From Corythucha ciliata (taxonomy: Eukaryota; Arthropoda; Insecta; Hemiptera; Tingidae): DNA of 64,000 nucleotides. The notes beneath the pieces were generated by a model, which saw only the letters and a program-made list of their open reading frames with translations, searched no databases and had not been told where the DNA came from. Location of the stretch: contig CM075940.1 in assembly GCA_038030265.1 (NCBI GenBank), forward strand, positions 3,968,001 through 4,032,000. The letters are read 5' to 3'. Made by a program: the position numbers and the translations under genes. Positions within the stretch are counted from its first letter, which is position 1, and the number at the start of each line of letters is the position of its first letter. Below, piece after piece: positions 35,310 through 47,357 of the stretch.

Positions 35310-38300
35310 ATATTGACATATGTGTGGCCGAGGCTTTACGAGTATTGACTTGTTGAGTGAACCTTGTTTCCGTAAAACAATTTCTTCGAGAGTTATAGTG
35401 CTGACAAGAAGACGGCTATAAATACATCAATGAATTCAATTAATTAATTGAGAGAATGTTATGCCGGATAACCTATCAGTCCCAAACACCTGGAATCTGA
35501 CCGTGCCCCACTAAGTGGCTGCCTACGATAAATAAATCAATACAAATATACCAGCTGAGCGGACTATAAATTCTTGTATTTAGAGGTCCTATTTAATCGA
35601 AGAAGAAAAAAAAAAAAAAAAGTTAACATGATAACAACAGTGATTTTAACGTGAATAAAATGCCTTTTAAAAAAAGTTTTCCTATGAAAATCGAGTGCCC
35701 CTGAAAAGCACCCTTCATTGATTTTTCATGCAGTTTCAATTAAATAAGTAATAAAGCATACTAAACAATCGATTATGCTTTCACGGAGGACGCTATCCCA
35801 TGCCGGGGCTGCAACTCTTGATGGGCTCAAGCGGTGCGAGTGGTTTCCACTTAAGTGCCCAATTCGTATTTCTTCCCTCTGTTTCTGTGAATTAATTGCG
35901 CGAGAGTTTACCTCACCTTTCGCGTGGCTCATATTTGTTAAAATTATTTCTTGGAGCTGTTCCTAACTACTTGAAAAAAGAAAGAAGAAAGAAAGGCATG
36001 CAACTCAGCTTAGTAAACTAAAAGTCCTCAAATTACACGAACTAAACGGCACCCATTAGCATGACAGAGACTTTTAGTCGGGGGAACGCCACCGCATATG
36101 TCGATGTAATTCGTTCCTAAAAGGCAAAACCTCACGAAACAACCAAAATTATTCGAAAATATGTTGTTTTTTTTTCGTTCTTTTGACGATTTAGAAACGG
36201 ATGTGGGTTTGACGAAAAACACCTGGCAAAAGAAATTGTTGAAGATAATGCCGTCAATTTCATTAAATTTGAAACAAGAAGAAGGAGGGCCACGGCGGTG
36301 AAAGTGCCAACGTTTGGGACAAATATCTGTCATTTGAATGTATAGGTATACTCCTCGCGTGAGTGAAATGACTCGGTTCCTGAGAAAACACCACAAAAAT
36401 TATAGCCCTGTTGTAATTGCGCGATTTGACGTACTTTGTAAACCTGAGCATTATACAGCAGAATAATCATGAATAGGACTCAAGATTATGCTGCAAATTG
36501 GACAGTCACTTTATATTTTCACACTTTCAGGGGGCGGGGGATTATTACGTGGTACTTTAACAAACCAGATGTCATAACCTAGATTTTTTCCCCCAGCATT
36601 GGAATGAAAGTAACCTGCATATTATGTAAATTTGGATTGATCACCTTGACAGCGCCGGATCCGGCCATCATGCGTATACCCGTGTTAAGTGGCTAATTGC
36701 TTTGAAATGCTATTTCCTTCTAATTTTCCTTTCATTAATATTATTCTTCCGCTGGAATCTCCCTGGTACATTTTTTCGAAAGAATTATGTTTCACGTGCT
36801 TTGGTGTCGCCGCCGCATATTTTACACTAGTAATTAGTAAATTACTATTAATTATTAGATAGCTGTGATGAAAAGCAATTAAATTCCAACAAACCCTATC
36901 GGCCTATTCACAGAAATATTATCATTTCCCTTCATGCACTGTTCATTTTCACAGTCTATTTTGAGGATTCGAATCAATCTTACAATGATTTTTATGATTT
37001 TTAATCATTTTTATGTATAGGTAAAGGTATAGCATAATTCGTGAATAAAATCAAACAGTTTAGTTCATTGAGTCTCCCCTCCATCATATTAATCAATTAG
37101 GCGAGTTTTTTATTATCGAAAAAGATGACTTACGTGTCGCCTGTCTCATTAAAAATGAGCTTCATTGCACCTATTTTGAACTTGTTAGCCGTTCTTTTGA
37201 AATTGTAATTTTACCTAATTGACTGATAACTTCGGAAGGCTAAAAGAGAATCCCATAAACAAATTGTAACCAGTGTTTTCTTTTTAGCGAATTTTTATCA
37301 TTATAATGGCGAACAAAAATAAATCGATGAAAGGGGTGAAAGGGGAAAGGGAGTTGTATGTAAAATACATTACACCCTTTTAAACTGACTATAGCTTTAT
37401 AATTTGATAGGCTGCGGGGAGTCCATGCATATGTATACCCACAACAACGGAGTAGACAAAAGGGTGAAGCGGATGAGATTATTATTGATTTTCTCCCGCG
37501 ACTTCCAGCCCATTGTGTAGGCGTAAAATTTACAATTTTACCGGCACGGTGGTTTACTGCGTTTAAGTGTTATCGGTGTACAACGGTGCAGGTTTCATAC
37601 AATTTTTCTGTTATTCGAAAATAACTGCAAATAATTAGAGCAATATGTTTACGTTCCCGTAAGGCACTCGATTTTCTGTATTTTTTAGGTTGTTGCACAA
37701 GTCTGACCTTCCTGCGATTGGGTGGAATTTTACATTGAATTCCAATTTTGGATTTTTTTTCTCCCGCTTCAACAACGGGCTTCATCGGTTGAACAAAATT
37801 TTCCCAATGGCCGCTTCCCAAACCAATTAAGCTTCAAAAAAGGTTTTTGAGAAGGTGGGGAGGTGATTGGCCTGTATTAAAAGCAAAGATGGCAGAAGAA
37901 TAATTAAAAATGATTCTTCAGGGCGAATTCACACAGACGGAGTTAAATAGGTTTCAAAATTGGCACTGAAAGCGGAGGATTTACGAGCAATTGTTTTGAT
38001 GGCGAAGAAAGGCGGTTATAACAATGGAAAGGGAAAAATAAAGAGGAAAATAAAGAACGCAAACTGACAGATCGAGGATATTATGTAATTTGAAATGCTA
38101 TTCAAACTATGTGTACACGTCGTTTTTTGAAAGGAGAAACTTTAAATTATTTGACGAAGGTTCATCCCGCTTCCCTCGCAACACATTCCCTCGCACGCGG
38201 AAACATCAGTTATTTCAGCGACATTAATCACTTTCATCTCTGCAACATGATTTTTATTGTTTGACAACCGGCAAATACTAAACCTTTGAGAGACAGCCCA

Positions 38301-39030
38301 AGTCGTTTTCTTTCGCTGTAAGATCTTTAGGTTGATCATCTCTCGCCCAGGACTTTGGTCTTCAGTAATTTAAAAAAACAAAAAAAAAAACGTGTTTCTT
38401 CCCCTTTTTTCCCTCCCGAGCCCTCACAAGAGTTAACGCCCACAACATGATCAAGAAATTGTTCTTTGTCGTTTCATGGGCTCTAAAAGCAATAGTGACT
38501 AAGCTTGATCTTGTAAGTTTCAATTGCCCGTAATCCTAAAAGGGAGCCCTCAAGTTGCTTCATCATCGCCACCCCCCTCTAATCATACTCGTCGTCCCCC
38601 CACTTTGATTGATTGATGGACACATTTTATACTGACCTTCATTCCTCTCCGAATAATATATAACCATTTAAATAATAATATCATCAGAAAGCGCCTATTA
38701 GATTAAAGTTGAATTGGCTTTCAGTCACGCAATAGATCTATCAGACGAAAGGGAGGGGAGGGGGCTTTCATTACTCTGCAGATGCATTAAAAGACGGAGA
38801 TAGAAAAAAAGTATAGGGCGTTGGGCCTTGATCAAGTTTCTTCCGGACAAGAATCCAGAGGGCCGGATACAAAGGTATTACAGGCTGTGCGAACCACTGA
38901 AAAGCTTCGCTTCGTGCGAGAGCTCGACTAGACTTTGTATGTGAGTTCAAATGGTAAAGGTCCTCATTTCAGAAAATTGACTCGGTTAAAGTGTGTTTAA
39001 AGCATTTAATAACCTGAAATACAATAATAA
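35310..39030. other. Gene-free sequence
   Basis: Nothing recognised in 3.7 kb of AT-rich DNA. Open frames are at most 122 codons, with no family resemblance, splice context or repeats. A poly(A) run of about 17 lies near 35606. Confidence 0.55.
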
Positions 39031-39144
39031 ATAATAATAAGTGAGTGGGCGAGAACAGTGATGCTGTCTCGCAGTGACCAGGTGGCCCCGGCTGCTTCCA
39101 CATCCTATATTGGACATCCGCCTCCCATGCCCTTCCCGACCTAT

Positions 39145-39360
39145 CAGTGCCGGCTCGTGGACAAAACTTTGGTGAAGTTGTTTATACACAGTATCACAAA
39201 CCACATGCTATTCGTCTGTGGAGTTTAAAAAACCTATCAAAATGCTTCATTTTTTCGAGGGAATAAATTTGGTTGCCAAGGCTCCACAGGACGCATACGT
39301 AGAGCTTGTGAACACTGTGTATAAACAACTTCACCAAAATTTGTCCATGAGCCGGCACTG
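39145..39360. mobile_element. hAT-like MITE, 216 bp, in the LINE ORF
   Basis: Terminal inverted repeats of about 50 bp begin CAGTGCCGGCTCGTGGACAA and end TTGTCCATGAGCCGGCACTG. Flanking octamers CGACCTAT (39137-39144) and TGACCTAT (39361-39368) match 7 of 8. The interior shares sequence with 15195-15285. Excision restores the LINE frame. Confidence 0.9.
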
Positions 39361-39433
39361 TGACCTATACATCACAACTCTCATCATGCCCAGCCTTCCC
39401 GACGATCCCTACCCAACCCATTTTCCGACCTGG

Positions 39434-39536
39434 GGCTCTAGTTAGAGTTGTCGGGAAAAATTACTACTAGAAATAATACTATCTCGCCATAGCAACCACC
39501 TCACGTGAGTTTTTCCCGACAACTCTAAATACGGCC
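39434..39536. mobile_element. MITE, 103 bp, in the LINE ORF
   Basis: Arms share TTAGAGTTGTCGGGAAAAA in inverted orientation, with GGC..GCC ends. The flanking pentamer CCTGG (39429-39433 and 39537-39541) is duplicated, and excision restores the LINE frame. The superfamily is not clear. Confidence 0.82.
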
Positions 39537-39741
39537 CCTGGCCGCAGGAATAAACGGCAATCCATTAATACGGTGCAGAGAACTAGAAGGAAAGATTATT
39601 CCACACGATCGCTCGAGGAGGGCCCTGCTCCCAGAGCAGGTTCTGGGAGTAGCGGTGGTAGTGGTCACAGTCCCACAGTGTGAGTGACCAGCGGCGGTGA
39701 CGTCCAGAACCCCGAAACGGCTAGCGCAACAGGTCCAGGCA

Positions 39742-41570
39742 CAGTGGCTGTGGAAGTTGGGTTCAGAGAGAGCGAATGCTCCCCCAATGGTCTGGTTAGG
39801 GGAGCGGTGCGGTGCTCCCACTGAATCGAAAAAAAAATTGGTTCACTTTAAATTCGCTTCTCTAAGAGCGTATACAACTTCCTCTTTTTTCTGGCAGACT
39901 TCCCTTCGCACAGAGGGTGGGGTGAGAGTTACTGCGAAGGGGTCAATAGTGTGAAATTTTGTTCTTGATGCAGCTAAACCCACCAAATGGCGCTTTTTTG
40001 GGTGAGCCAGACACGAAAAATTGGTTTTTAATGAGCTGACGCCATGACTGCTTGGGTGTTGTGACATCTAAATCCACAAAATTGGGGCGTTGGAATGGTA
40101 AACCCCACAAGATTGGACTTTTTAAAGCGCCAAATCCCCAAAATGTGGGTTTAAAGCTGATGAAAACCACATGTTCTAGCCATGAACAAAACCACGAAGA
40201 AGAGGAAGGTGACTCGGGAATTAACTGTTTCGTTTCCCGGGTGGGCTTTTTGGGTGAGCGAAGCCCGCGAAATTGGATTCTGCGATACATCCAAAACCAG
40301 TAAAATTTACGTTTCGGTGAGGCCGACCCCACGAAAATTATTTTTTTAAGTGCCAAATCAGAGTTTGGGTTTAAATAAGTAGTGAAAAAGTCAAAAAGCA
40401 TTTCAGGGACTCTAGTGGTTCCGATAAAGGGGTGAGGACAGTAGCGCCTCCGAGCGCCCTTCGGATGGAGCCCCTGAAAACCTTATAGATGAAATAATAA
40501 GAGTTTTAGCTTGATAAGGTGTGAAAGTATCAAGAATTTGAAGTCAGCTAGACTCGATTTTTTTCACGAGCACCATACAATCCCTTTCCTACGGAAATAT
40601 AAATAAGTAAAAATCACTAACTCACATTTAAAATAGAAAAACCACTAATTCGTGGCTGAAATTTGAGAAAAAGCGCTCATAATATAAATATACGGATAAA
40701 ACTGCAAAAAAACAAGCGCTGATTCGCGGATGAAATAGAGAACGAACGCTAATTCACGCCTAAGTGACTCTCTCTCTCTCGGTGCGGCCACACATGCGGT
40801 ATTTGGCAAACATCGAGCACATGTTTGCCAAATCTACATATGTATGGCCGGGCGTTTTTATATTTGTCAAATACCGAGCAGCGAATATTCGGGTGCTCGC
40901 CTCAAAAGCGGTTTCTTTCACACTTCGAAGTAGACAAATGTTTGTCAAATACTGGGCATTTTCCTCGGCCACACATGTGGGCAAACATTTGTCAAATGAG
41001 TGTATAGCATTGCGGGTTTTCATTTCCCTCCTAGCGTCTTTCTTCTCTCTAAATTGAAGTCTTCCTTTGCTAAATTTCATTCATTGACAAAATTGAACCT
41101 ACCAAAATTGAATTAACCAATAGTTTCTTATTCTTCTTTTTTTCCTTTCCCTAAGAAGACGACTTCCGTACAATGCAATGAGTGCGGCGTCAGCCCCAAA
41201 AAGCTCTCTATCGTTTCCGATTGAAGAATTACGGGTTTTTATTTCCCTCCTAGCCCCGTGGTTGCAGCCACAACAAGTCCGCTGTCGGTATCCATCCGTT
41301 GAAAACTGGGCTCCACAAACATTTGTCCGTGCTCAGTCTTTGGCAAATCCCCAATGTGAGGACAGGGAGCTTTTGTATGACAAACATTGGGCACTCCACA
41401 ATTGCCAAATAATCGGTATTAGGCAAATTTTCGGGATTCGGCAAATGCCGTATGTGTGGCTGTACAGACATAAATGACTCTTTAACACGATAATTCATGG
41501 AGGCTGGGGGCAAAAATTCAATTGCTCGGAATTTTGTTCCCCCAATGCCGTCTGACTTCCGCCGCCACTG
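39742..41570. mobile_element. Minisatellite-filled hAT-like element, copy 1
   Basis: Ends are CAGTGGCTGTGGAAGTT and GACTTCCGCCGCCACTG, imperfect inverted repeats with CAG termini. The flanking octamers TCCAGGCA (39734-39741) and TCCGGGCA (41571-41578) match 7 of 8. Inside are a left segment (GGGTGAGAGTTACT), minisatellite A (39950-40380), a unique linker containing GTGTGAAAGTATCAA, minisatellite B (40600-40770) and a nested 702-bp element. Copy 2 at 58809-60689 has the same order. No transposase is present, so it must have been mobilised in trans. It interrupts the LINE ORF, whose frame is restored by excision. Confidence 0.9.
40773..41474. mobile_element. Nested 702-bp inverted-repeat element
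   Basis: The ends align as 27-bp inverted repeats sharing GCCACACAT.CGG. The flanks TGACTCTC (40765-40772) and TGACTCTT (41475-41482) form an 8-bp duplication with one difference. The interior repeats TTTGGCAAA/TTTGTCAAAT words and CGGCCACACATG. It is absent from copy 2 of the host element, confirming it as an insertion. It has no coding capacity. Confidence 0.72.
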
Positions 41571-42094
41571 TCCGGGCACGCCCCAGCGTATACGGGCTGC
41601 AAACGGAAGGGAAATGAATACAAATCTCCCGTCCCAGAGTGTTTCGCCTGGATCTCAGCAGGGGTCCTCGTCTCCTGCAGCTTCCCAACCGGCGACCACC
41701 ATCAGGACGGGGTTACAGAGAGTGCGTCTTCAGCGTACTAATGAAATGAATGTTTTTATTATGCGCAGGCCCGGATTTATGCCTAGGCAGCTGCCTAGTC
41801 CTCGGCACTTGAGGCCTCTGGCCTCTTCCTAAATAAATAAAAAACATACGTACATGCATGAGCTCGCCTAAAATCTAACTATCGATATGCATGAACTCGC
41901 CGAATAATACGCGTGACTATTAGTACAGTTGTGAAAATCCTTTCTCATTGTCAGACCAGGTGGTGGTCATCTGGAGGAGACGCCTGGCGAAGCCTCTGCC
42001 ACTCACAGCCCTATTAAGAGGCAGGAGGTACTGGGTCCGTTACCCCTGGGTCCGGCCATCCTTGGGGGTTCGGATTTTGGATATCCAGAAGGGG

Positions 42095-42570
42095 GGATGC
42101 TTTACGGTGGTTGAAGCTCTGCTGTGGTATATTTTTGTGGTTGGTTCATCTTCGTGGTTATAGCATTTATCTCTGTGGCGGGCACTAGGGTTACAACTTT
42201 TTGTGCTATTAACCTCCCTGTATTTGAAGCTATGCAGACTGTACTCTGAATTGTAGCTATGTTGTGGTTTTGAGCTTCCTTGTGGTTAGAGCTTTTCATG
42301 GTTTGGTATTTTGCTGTGGTTTGGACCTTTGCTGGGGTTTGGAGCTTTGCTGTGGTTTGGACCTTCTCTGGGGTTGGATCTTTCATGTGGTTTGGAGTTA
42401 TGTTGTGGTTTTGGTCTTTGCTGTACGTGGTTGGGCTGGCCTTTTTTGTGCTTGGAGTTTCATGTGGTTAGTTAAGAGCTTTGCTGTGTGGTTGCCGAGC
42501 TTTATTGTGGTTTGGAGCTTCATTGTGCTATGAGCTTTTTGTGGTTTGGAGATTTGCTGTGATTGGATCT
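42095..42570 (+). repeat. Minisatellite C, long array
   Basis: Degenerate units of about 18 bp, such as TGTGGTTTGGAGCTTTGC and TTGTGGTTAGAGCTTTT, repeated over nearly 500 bp. It is the reverse orientation of the patch at 13685-13835. Confidence 0.8.
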
Positions 42571-42770
42571 TTTTTGTGGTTTAAAGTATTTGACATTATA
42601 GCGAGATAATGAAACAGTTGAGGGGGAGGGTCTGTTCCCGGATCCGAATATTCTCTTCACCTGTGTGTTGTGAATGACTGCTGTACTATGAGCAGATTAT
42701 GTTGGTCCGCCTGCTCTCGCGCTCTGCTTGAAGCATGACTTTGATCCGAAGGTTAATTGATCTTAAAAGT

Positions 42771-42930
42771 TATTATATCTGTCAGTGTTTCGAAACGAAC
42801 AAATAAGTATTGTATTTAAAAGCACGACTTGATATCCTCACAACAAAACGTAAGAAGACACACATCAACAGCGGTGGTAATCAACTACTTAGTCCACACA
42901 GGAAAAGGGCAGCAATATCAGATCATAACA
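42771..42930 (-). repeat. 3' LTR of gypsy element 1
   Basis: Read on the minus strand it starts TGTTATGATCTGATATTGC, directly after a purine tract (AGAAGGAGCGAG), and ends near CTGACAGATATAATA. From about 42771 to 42902 it matches 47226-47357 with only two differences noted. A length of about 160 bp is short for a Ty3/gypsy LTR. Confidence 0.82.
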
Positions 42931-43083
42931 CTCGCTCCTTCTAACGTTTGATTCAGTTATTTTTCAAATTTCCGGTTCACCACAAAAATCCTAAAAATGA
43001 GAATAAAAAAACAACTATAATTACTTGGTGACACAATACTCGATATGTTTCCATTATTATAACACGTAAAATTAAAATTAACA

Positions 43084-46000
43084 TTAATACAAAATGTATT
43101 CGTCGTGTGCGAAACGAACAGGAGGCCTGACAGATCTACCTCTACGAGACGTTATGTGATCAGGTACGTGAACATCAACATCGGCGTGGGGAGGGGAATT
43201 TCCAGGAATGGCTGATTGGTTTCTGGGTGGTGACATGGAGGACGATTGCGACGGACTATCTTGACTATACAACGATGATCGTGACAGATCTCCAGAATAA
43301 GCAGACGACTGATCAACAGGAATTGAAGAGGGGCACTTCCTTATGTGAGCCAAGTGTATTCGCTTCACTTCGTCTCTCCCCTTAATCCTGATGAGAAAAA
43401 TGTTGCTTGACTCCTGTTTAACTACTGTTGCCAGGGACCATCGCTTATCTGGGGGTGGACGAACGAATACCAACTGACCGGGGCCAAATCCGAAACTTGT
43501 AGACGGAGAAAAAGTACATGGCGTCGACGATCTTGGAGGCTCACTTGAAATAGCAAGTGGAGTCCGCGGTTTAAACTTCAACATGGCTGACATGGGGCAA
43601 ATGCCAGTTACAGTAGAAGGAGTACTTCTGTAGCAGGCCAAACTATGATGAAGGCGTTGCGACATTGATGGACCCACATTCTTTGAAAAGTTTCGCCTCA
43701 GCACTGATTTGAAGGTTTGAACAGCTGTTTCAGCTGCTCCGTTGCTTTGAGGGTTGTAAGGAGGCGAAAACAGTAATTTTATGCCACGCTTTTGGCAGTA
43801 ATCGAGGAAAGCCGACGACGAAAAGGGTGGACCATTGTCAGTGACCAATAAGGAAGGGTAGGCGAACCGGGCAAAAACCTCATCGAGGGCTTGGGACAAG
43901 GCTGGGAAAGACGTGGACGACAGGTTGAAACATTCGATCCATTTAGAATATGAATCGATAATTATGAGGAATGTTTTTCCTTGGAAGTGGACAAAATCCA
44001 AATGTACCCTTTCCCAAGAGGTCCTAGGTAGGGGCCACGGGTTCCTTAATCCTTTGACGGTTGACCATTTCGTGCTTCTTGGCAATTCAAACAATTCTGG
44101 ACACATGACTCAATGTCGCTATCAAGTTTAGGCCACCATACGTATGACCGAGCAAGGAGCTTTGACCGAGTGATGCCAGCGTGACCTTCGTGGAGTAGCT
44201 GCAGAATACGAGGACGAAGTGATTGAGGAACACAAATTCGGTCCCCAAAATAGACACACCCATTAAGTAAGGAAAGGGAACTGCGAACCAGAAAAAAAGG
44301 ATAGACGGGATCTAATTTGTTATAAGATGACCATGACGACGAAAGATGAAGAGCCACATGCTGGAGGACAGTATCCGACAAAGTTTCCTTTGCTATTTCC
44401 GAAATAGGAACAAGAGGATGTTCCATATGAATCAAATTGCACTCTTCGGGCACCATGTGTTCCGTCGACGGAAGCCGAGACAATGCGTCCGCTTGAGGTA
44501 TACTTTTTCCACTACGGTGTACAATGGTGTAGTCATAGGCAGATAAAATAATGGCCCAGCGAATGCCTCGAAGATGCCTGTATTGGGAGTTGTTTAGACT
44601 CAGAAAATAAGGTTTTAAGAGGTTGATGATCACTGTGAATTTCAAAATGACGGCCGAACAAGTATTTATGAAACTTTTTAACACCAAAAATTACAGCAAA
44701 CCCCTCCTTATGCAGTTGTGAGTAATTTCGTTGAGCGGATGTTAACGTAGCCGACTCAAACGCTATGGGCTCCTGCTCGCCATCGACTATTTGACTCAAC
44801 ACTGCACCGACTCCCACGTTACTAGAATCGACTGTAAGTACAAGGGGATTCAACGGATCGAAAAGAGTCAAAAGCGTTTTTTCTGATAACAATGACTTGC
44901 TACGGGCGAAAGCTTCCTGACAATCCAGAGACCAGACCCAGGGAGTGTCTTTTCTCAGAAGTTTGTGGAGTGGTTCAGATGGTGACTTAATGAAGCTTCT
45001 GTAAAAACTCAACATCGAAAGATATGACTTTAACTGGCTAACATTCTGAGGTTCGGGGGTGCTGAGAATTTTTGAAACTTTTTCTTTCGACGGCCGTTTC
45101 CCTTCACCTGACAAAACATACCCCAGGAATTCCAATTCTCTGACGAAAAATTCCGACTTCTCCAAGTTTAATTTTATGTTTGACTGGTCCAGTTGCGATA
45201 GAGCCTGCAATAGACGAGAGTGGCATTCCTCCTGCGTTGTTCCACCGATTAAAATATCGTCAAGATAAGCCGCACAGCCTGGAATTCCTTGAAGGACCGA
45301 ATCAATTACCCTTTGGAAGATAGGAGGGGCCGAGGCCAATCCGAAAACTAGCCTGTTATATCTATAAAGACCGTGAGCTGTATTGACAGTCAGAATTTCG
45401 CGACTATCCGGGTGAACATTCAACTGTAAATATGCGTTAGTCAAATCCAGTCGGCAAAACACCTTGCACCCCTTAAACTTATGGAACAGTTCCTCAGGTC
45501 TAGGCAGAGGGTAAGTGCTAGTGCAAAGTTGTGGGTTAACGGTGACCTTGAGATCCGCACAGAGCCGGACACCACCAGATTTTTTTGGAACCACGACAAT
45601 AGGCGACGCCCATTCACTAGAATCCACGAACTCTACGATGTTATATTTCTCCAAACGTTGTAATTCTTTCAGGCCGCCATTTCTGAGCGCGTACGGGACG
45701 TTATACGCCTTATGGAAGATGGGTGTCGCATTCGGTTTCAGATTTATGTGCACTTGATAATTTACAATGGGTTTGTCGTTGTCTAGCAGATCAAAAGCCT
45801 TTGGAAATTTCCATTTCAAGCAATCGAGGGACGGGGTTTCAGCAATGGATAGCACCGGACGCAAAGGAGCCTTAAATGACGGACTGGACAGGATATTGGA
45901 TACATGATTTTTCCAATCTGGAAGAAGGGAACAAAGAGTGTCTCGGCCTAAGAGGGCAGGCGGAGAAAGATCATTGACCACAAACAACAAAAGTGTGACT

Positions 46001-47187
46001 GGCACTGAACCGATTCTACATGATACCTGAATTGTACCAATTACGTCTCGGCGCCCATTATTTGCTGTAACAAGACCTCCTTCAAACTTAGACAAGGGGA
46101 AGTTGACAAACAAAGACACAAACATATCTCGACTTATAAGACTTACGGAACTACCAGTATCGACTACGAAAGCGAGACTTTTGCTGTCAAAAAAAAAATT
46201 CAGACACAACGGAGACTTAATATTATCGTTATTTTGAATTGTATTTACTGTAACAGATGAGACGACCTCGTCCGTAGACGCCACGTATCCGACGCGCGAC
46301 GACTGACCCGGCTCCAGCGAGCAATATCTTGCTGTATGGCCAGACTGGAGGCAACGGAAACAAGACCACCGACGAGCAGGGCAGTCGGACGGTAAATGCC
46401 CTCTATAACAACGATCGCACGTTGGTTTCGGTCTCGACGGACTTCGTAGACGAGGATCGTGAGCTTGAGTTGAACGATCGTGACTTCTGGCCCTTGAAGA
46501 GGGCTGTCGAGAGATTCGAGACGAGAACGACTTGTCGTACCCTGTGGGTGACGACTCGCGAGGTTTGATTGCGGCCACCTCCATCATCTCACTGCGAGGG
46601 GCAAAACTGGCCGCAGCAATTTTAACATGCTCCATGTCAGCAGCTATCTTGGCCGCTTGTTCGAAGGTTAAACCTTCCGGTTGGTTTAACAAAACGGTTG
46701 TAATTTCCGAATTGTTGACGGCACACACAACCTTGTCACGCAAGGCTTGGTCCTCAAACGCCTCAAATTTACAGTAACGGGCCAGTTTCTTGATGTGAGT
46801 TGTAAAGTTACACACCGACTGGGACTGAGGACGTACGTATCGGTAAAATTCGAAACGCTCCGCCACGGTGCATTTAGGTGAATCAAGAACTTTGGCTAAA
46901 ACATCCGCGTACTTTTCGAAGGACGAGTCATTAACCTCTTGAGGACTTAACGAGGTTTTGAGGAGGTCAAATACTTGAGGCTCCAGGGCGAGGCAAAGAC
47001 GAGGCACCTTTTCACGATCCTCCTTAATATTCATCACCTCAAAACAGAGGTTGAGACGCTGGACATAGGTGTCGAAAGAACTCTGTCCGGGGTCGAACAT
47101 AGGAAGCGGGAGACCGGACGACGAAGACATGACTGACTGTGACTGACAACTATTGATTCGAACTGGCGATTTCTTCTTCCGACCCAT
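43084..47187 (-). pseudogene. Ty3/gypsy gag-pol polyprotein, broken
   Basis: The minus-strand frame starts at ATG 47187 (MGRKKKSP) or 47130 (MSSSSG). It encodes a gag region, zinc knuckles (CDRCYRGHLPSDC and CFRCLQSGHTARYC), an aspartic protease with VVDTGSS, a reverse transcriptase with the active-site YLDD, and an RNase H. Two frameshifts follow, near 44605 (within RNase H) and near 44050. The integrase spans both later frames: an HHCC zinc-binding N-terminus (HEGHAG, CLNC), then the DDE core (HLDFVHF, TDNGPPF, GAAETAVQT) and a C-terminal tail. With the two frameshifts it cannot make a full polyprotein. The domain order places integrase after RNase H, as in Ty3/gypsy rather than copia. Confidence 0.92.
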
Positions 47188-47225
47188 CACTCCCGGAATG
47201 ACCCCAGGTTCATCCTCGTCGCCAA

Positions 47226-47357
47226 TATTATGTCTGTCAGTGTTTCGAAACGAACAAATAAGTATTGTATTTAAAAGCACGACTTGATATCCTCACAACA
47301 AAACGTAAGAAGACACACATCAACAGCGGTGGTAATCAACAACTTAGTCCACACAGG
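47226..47357 (-). repeat. 5' LTR of gypsy element 1, truncated
   Basis: It matches 42771-42902 but lacks the outermost 28 bp present at 42903-42930, and abuts a second gypsy relic. Downstream on the minus strand is TTGGCGACGAGGATG, the likely primer-binding region; the tRNA is not assigned. The near-identity of the LTRs implies recent insertion. Confidence 0.82.

Larger units (their letters stand above)
39061..41765 (+). pseudogene. LINE-type ORF, N-terminal part in four pieces
   Basis: One + frame is read in pieces: 39061-39144 (ATG start), 39369-39433, 39542-39741 and 41579-41765. Removing each intervening element with one copy of its target duplication keeps the frame open every time, apart from one internal TGA near 39683. 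The product starts with a Pro/Ser-rich region, then a basic segment, then Ser/Gln-rich sequence leading to a RTNEMNVFIMR motif. This motif, with what continues at 49145, resembles the N-terminal domain of some R2/R4-type LINE proteins; the clade is uncertain. No reverse transcriptase of this element is in the window. Confidence 0.7.

Noticed and set aside
39943..40401. 152-codon minus-strand ORF
   Set aside because: It is the translation of minisatellite A units, giving an 11-12-residue periodicity. Similar frames appear at every A array.
41497..41832. 111-codon ORF taken as a gene by itself
   Set aside because: Its two ends are hAT-element sequence; only 41579-41765 is real coding text and belongs to the interrupted LINE.
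47226..47357. Solo LTR of an unrelated element
   Set aside because: It lies immediately upstream of gypsy element 1 coding sequence on the same strand, and matches that element's other LTR.
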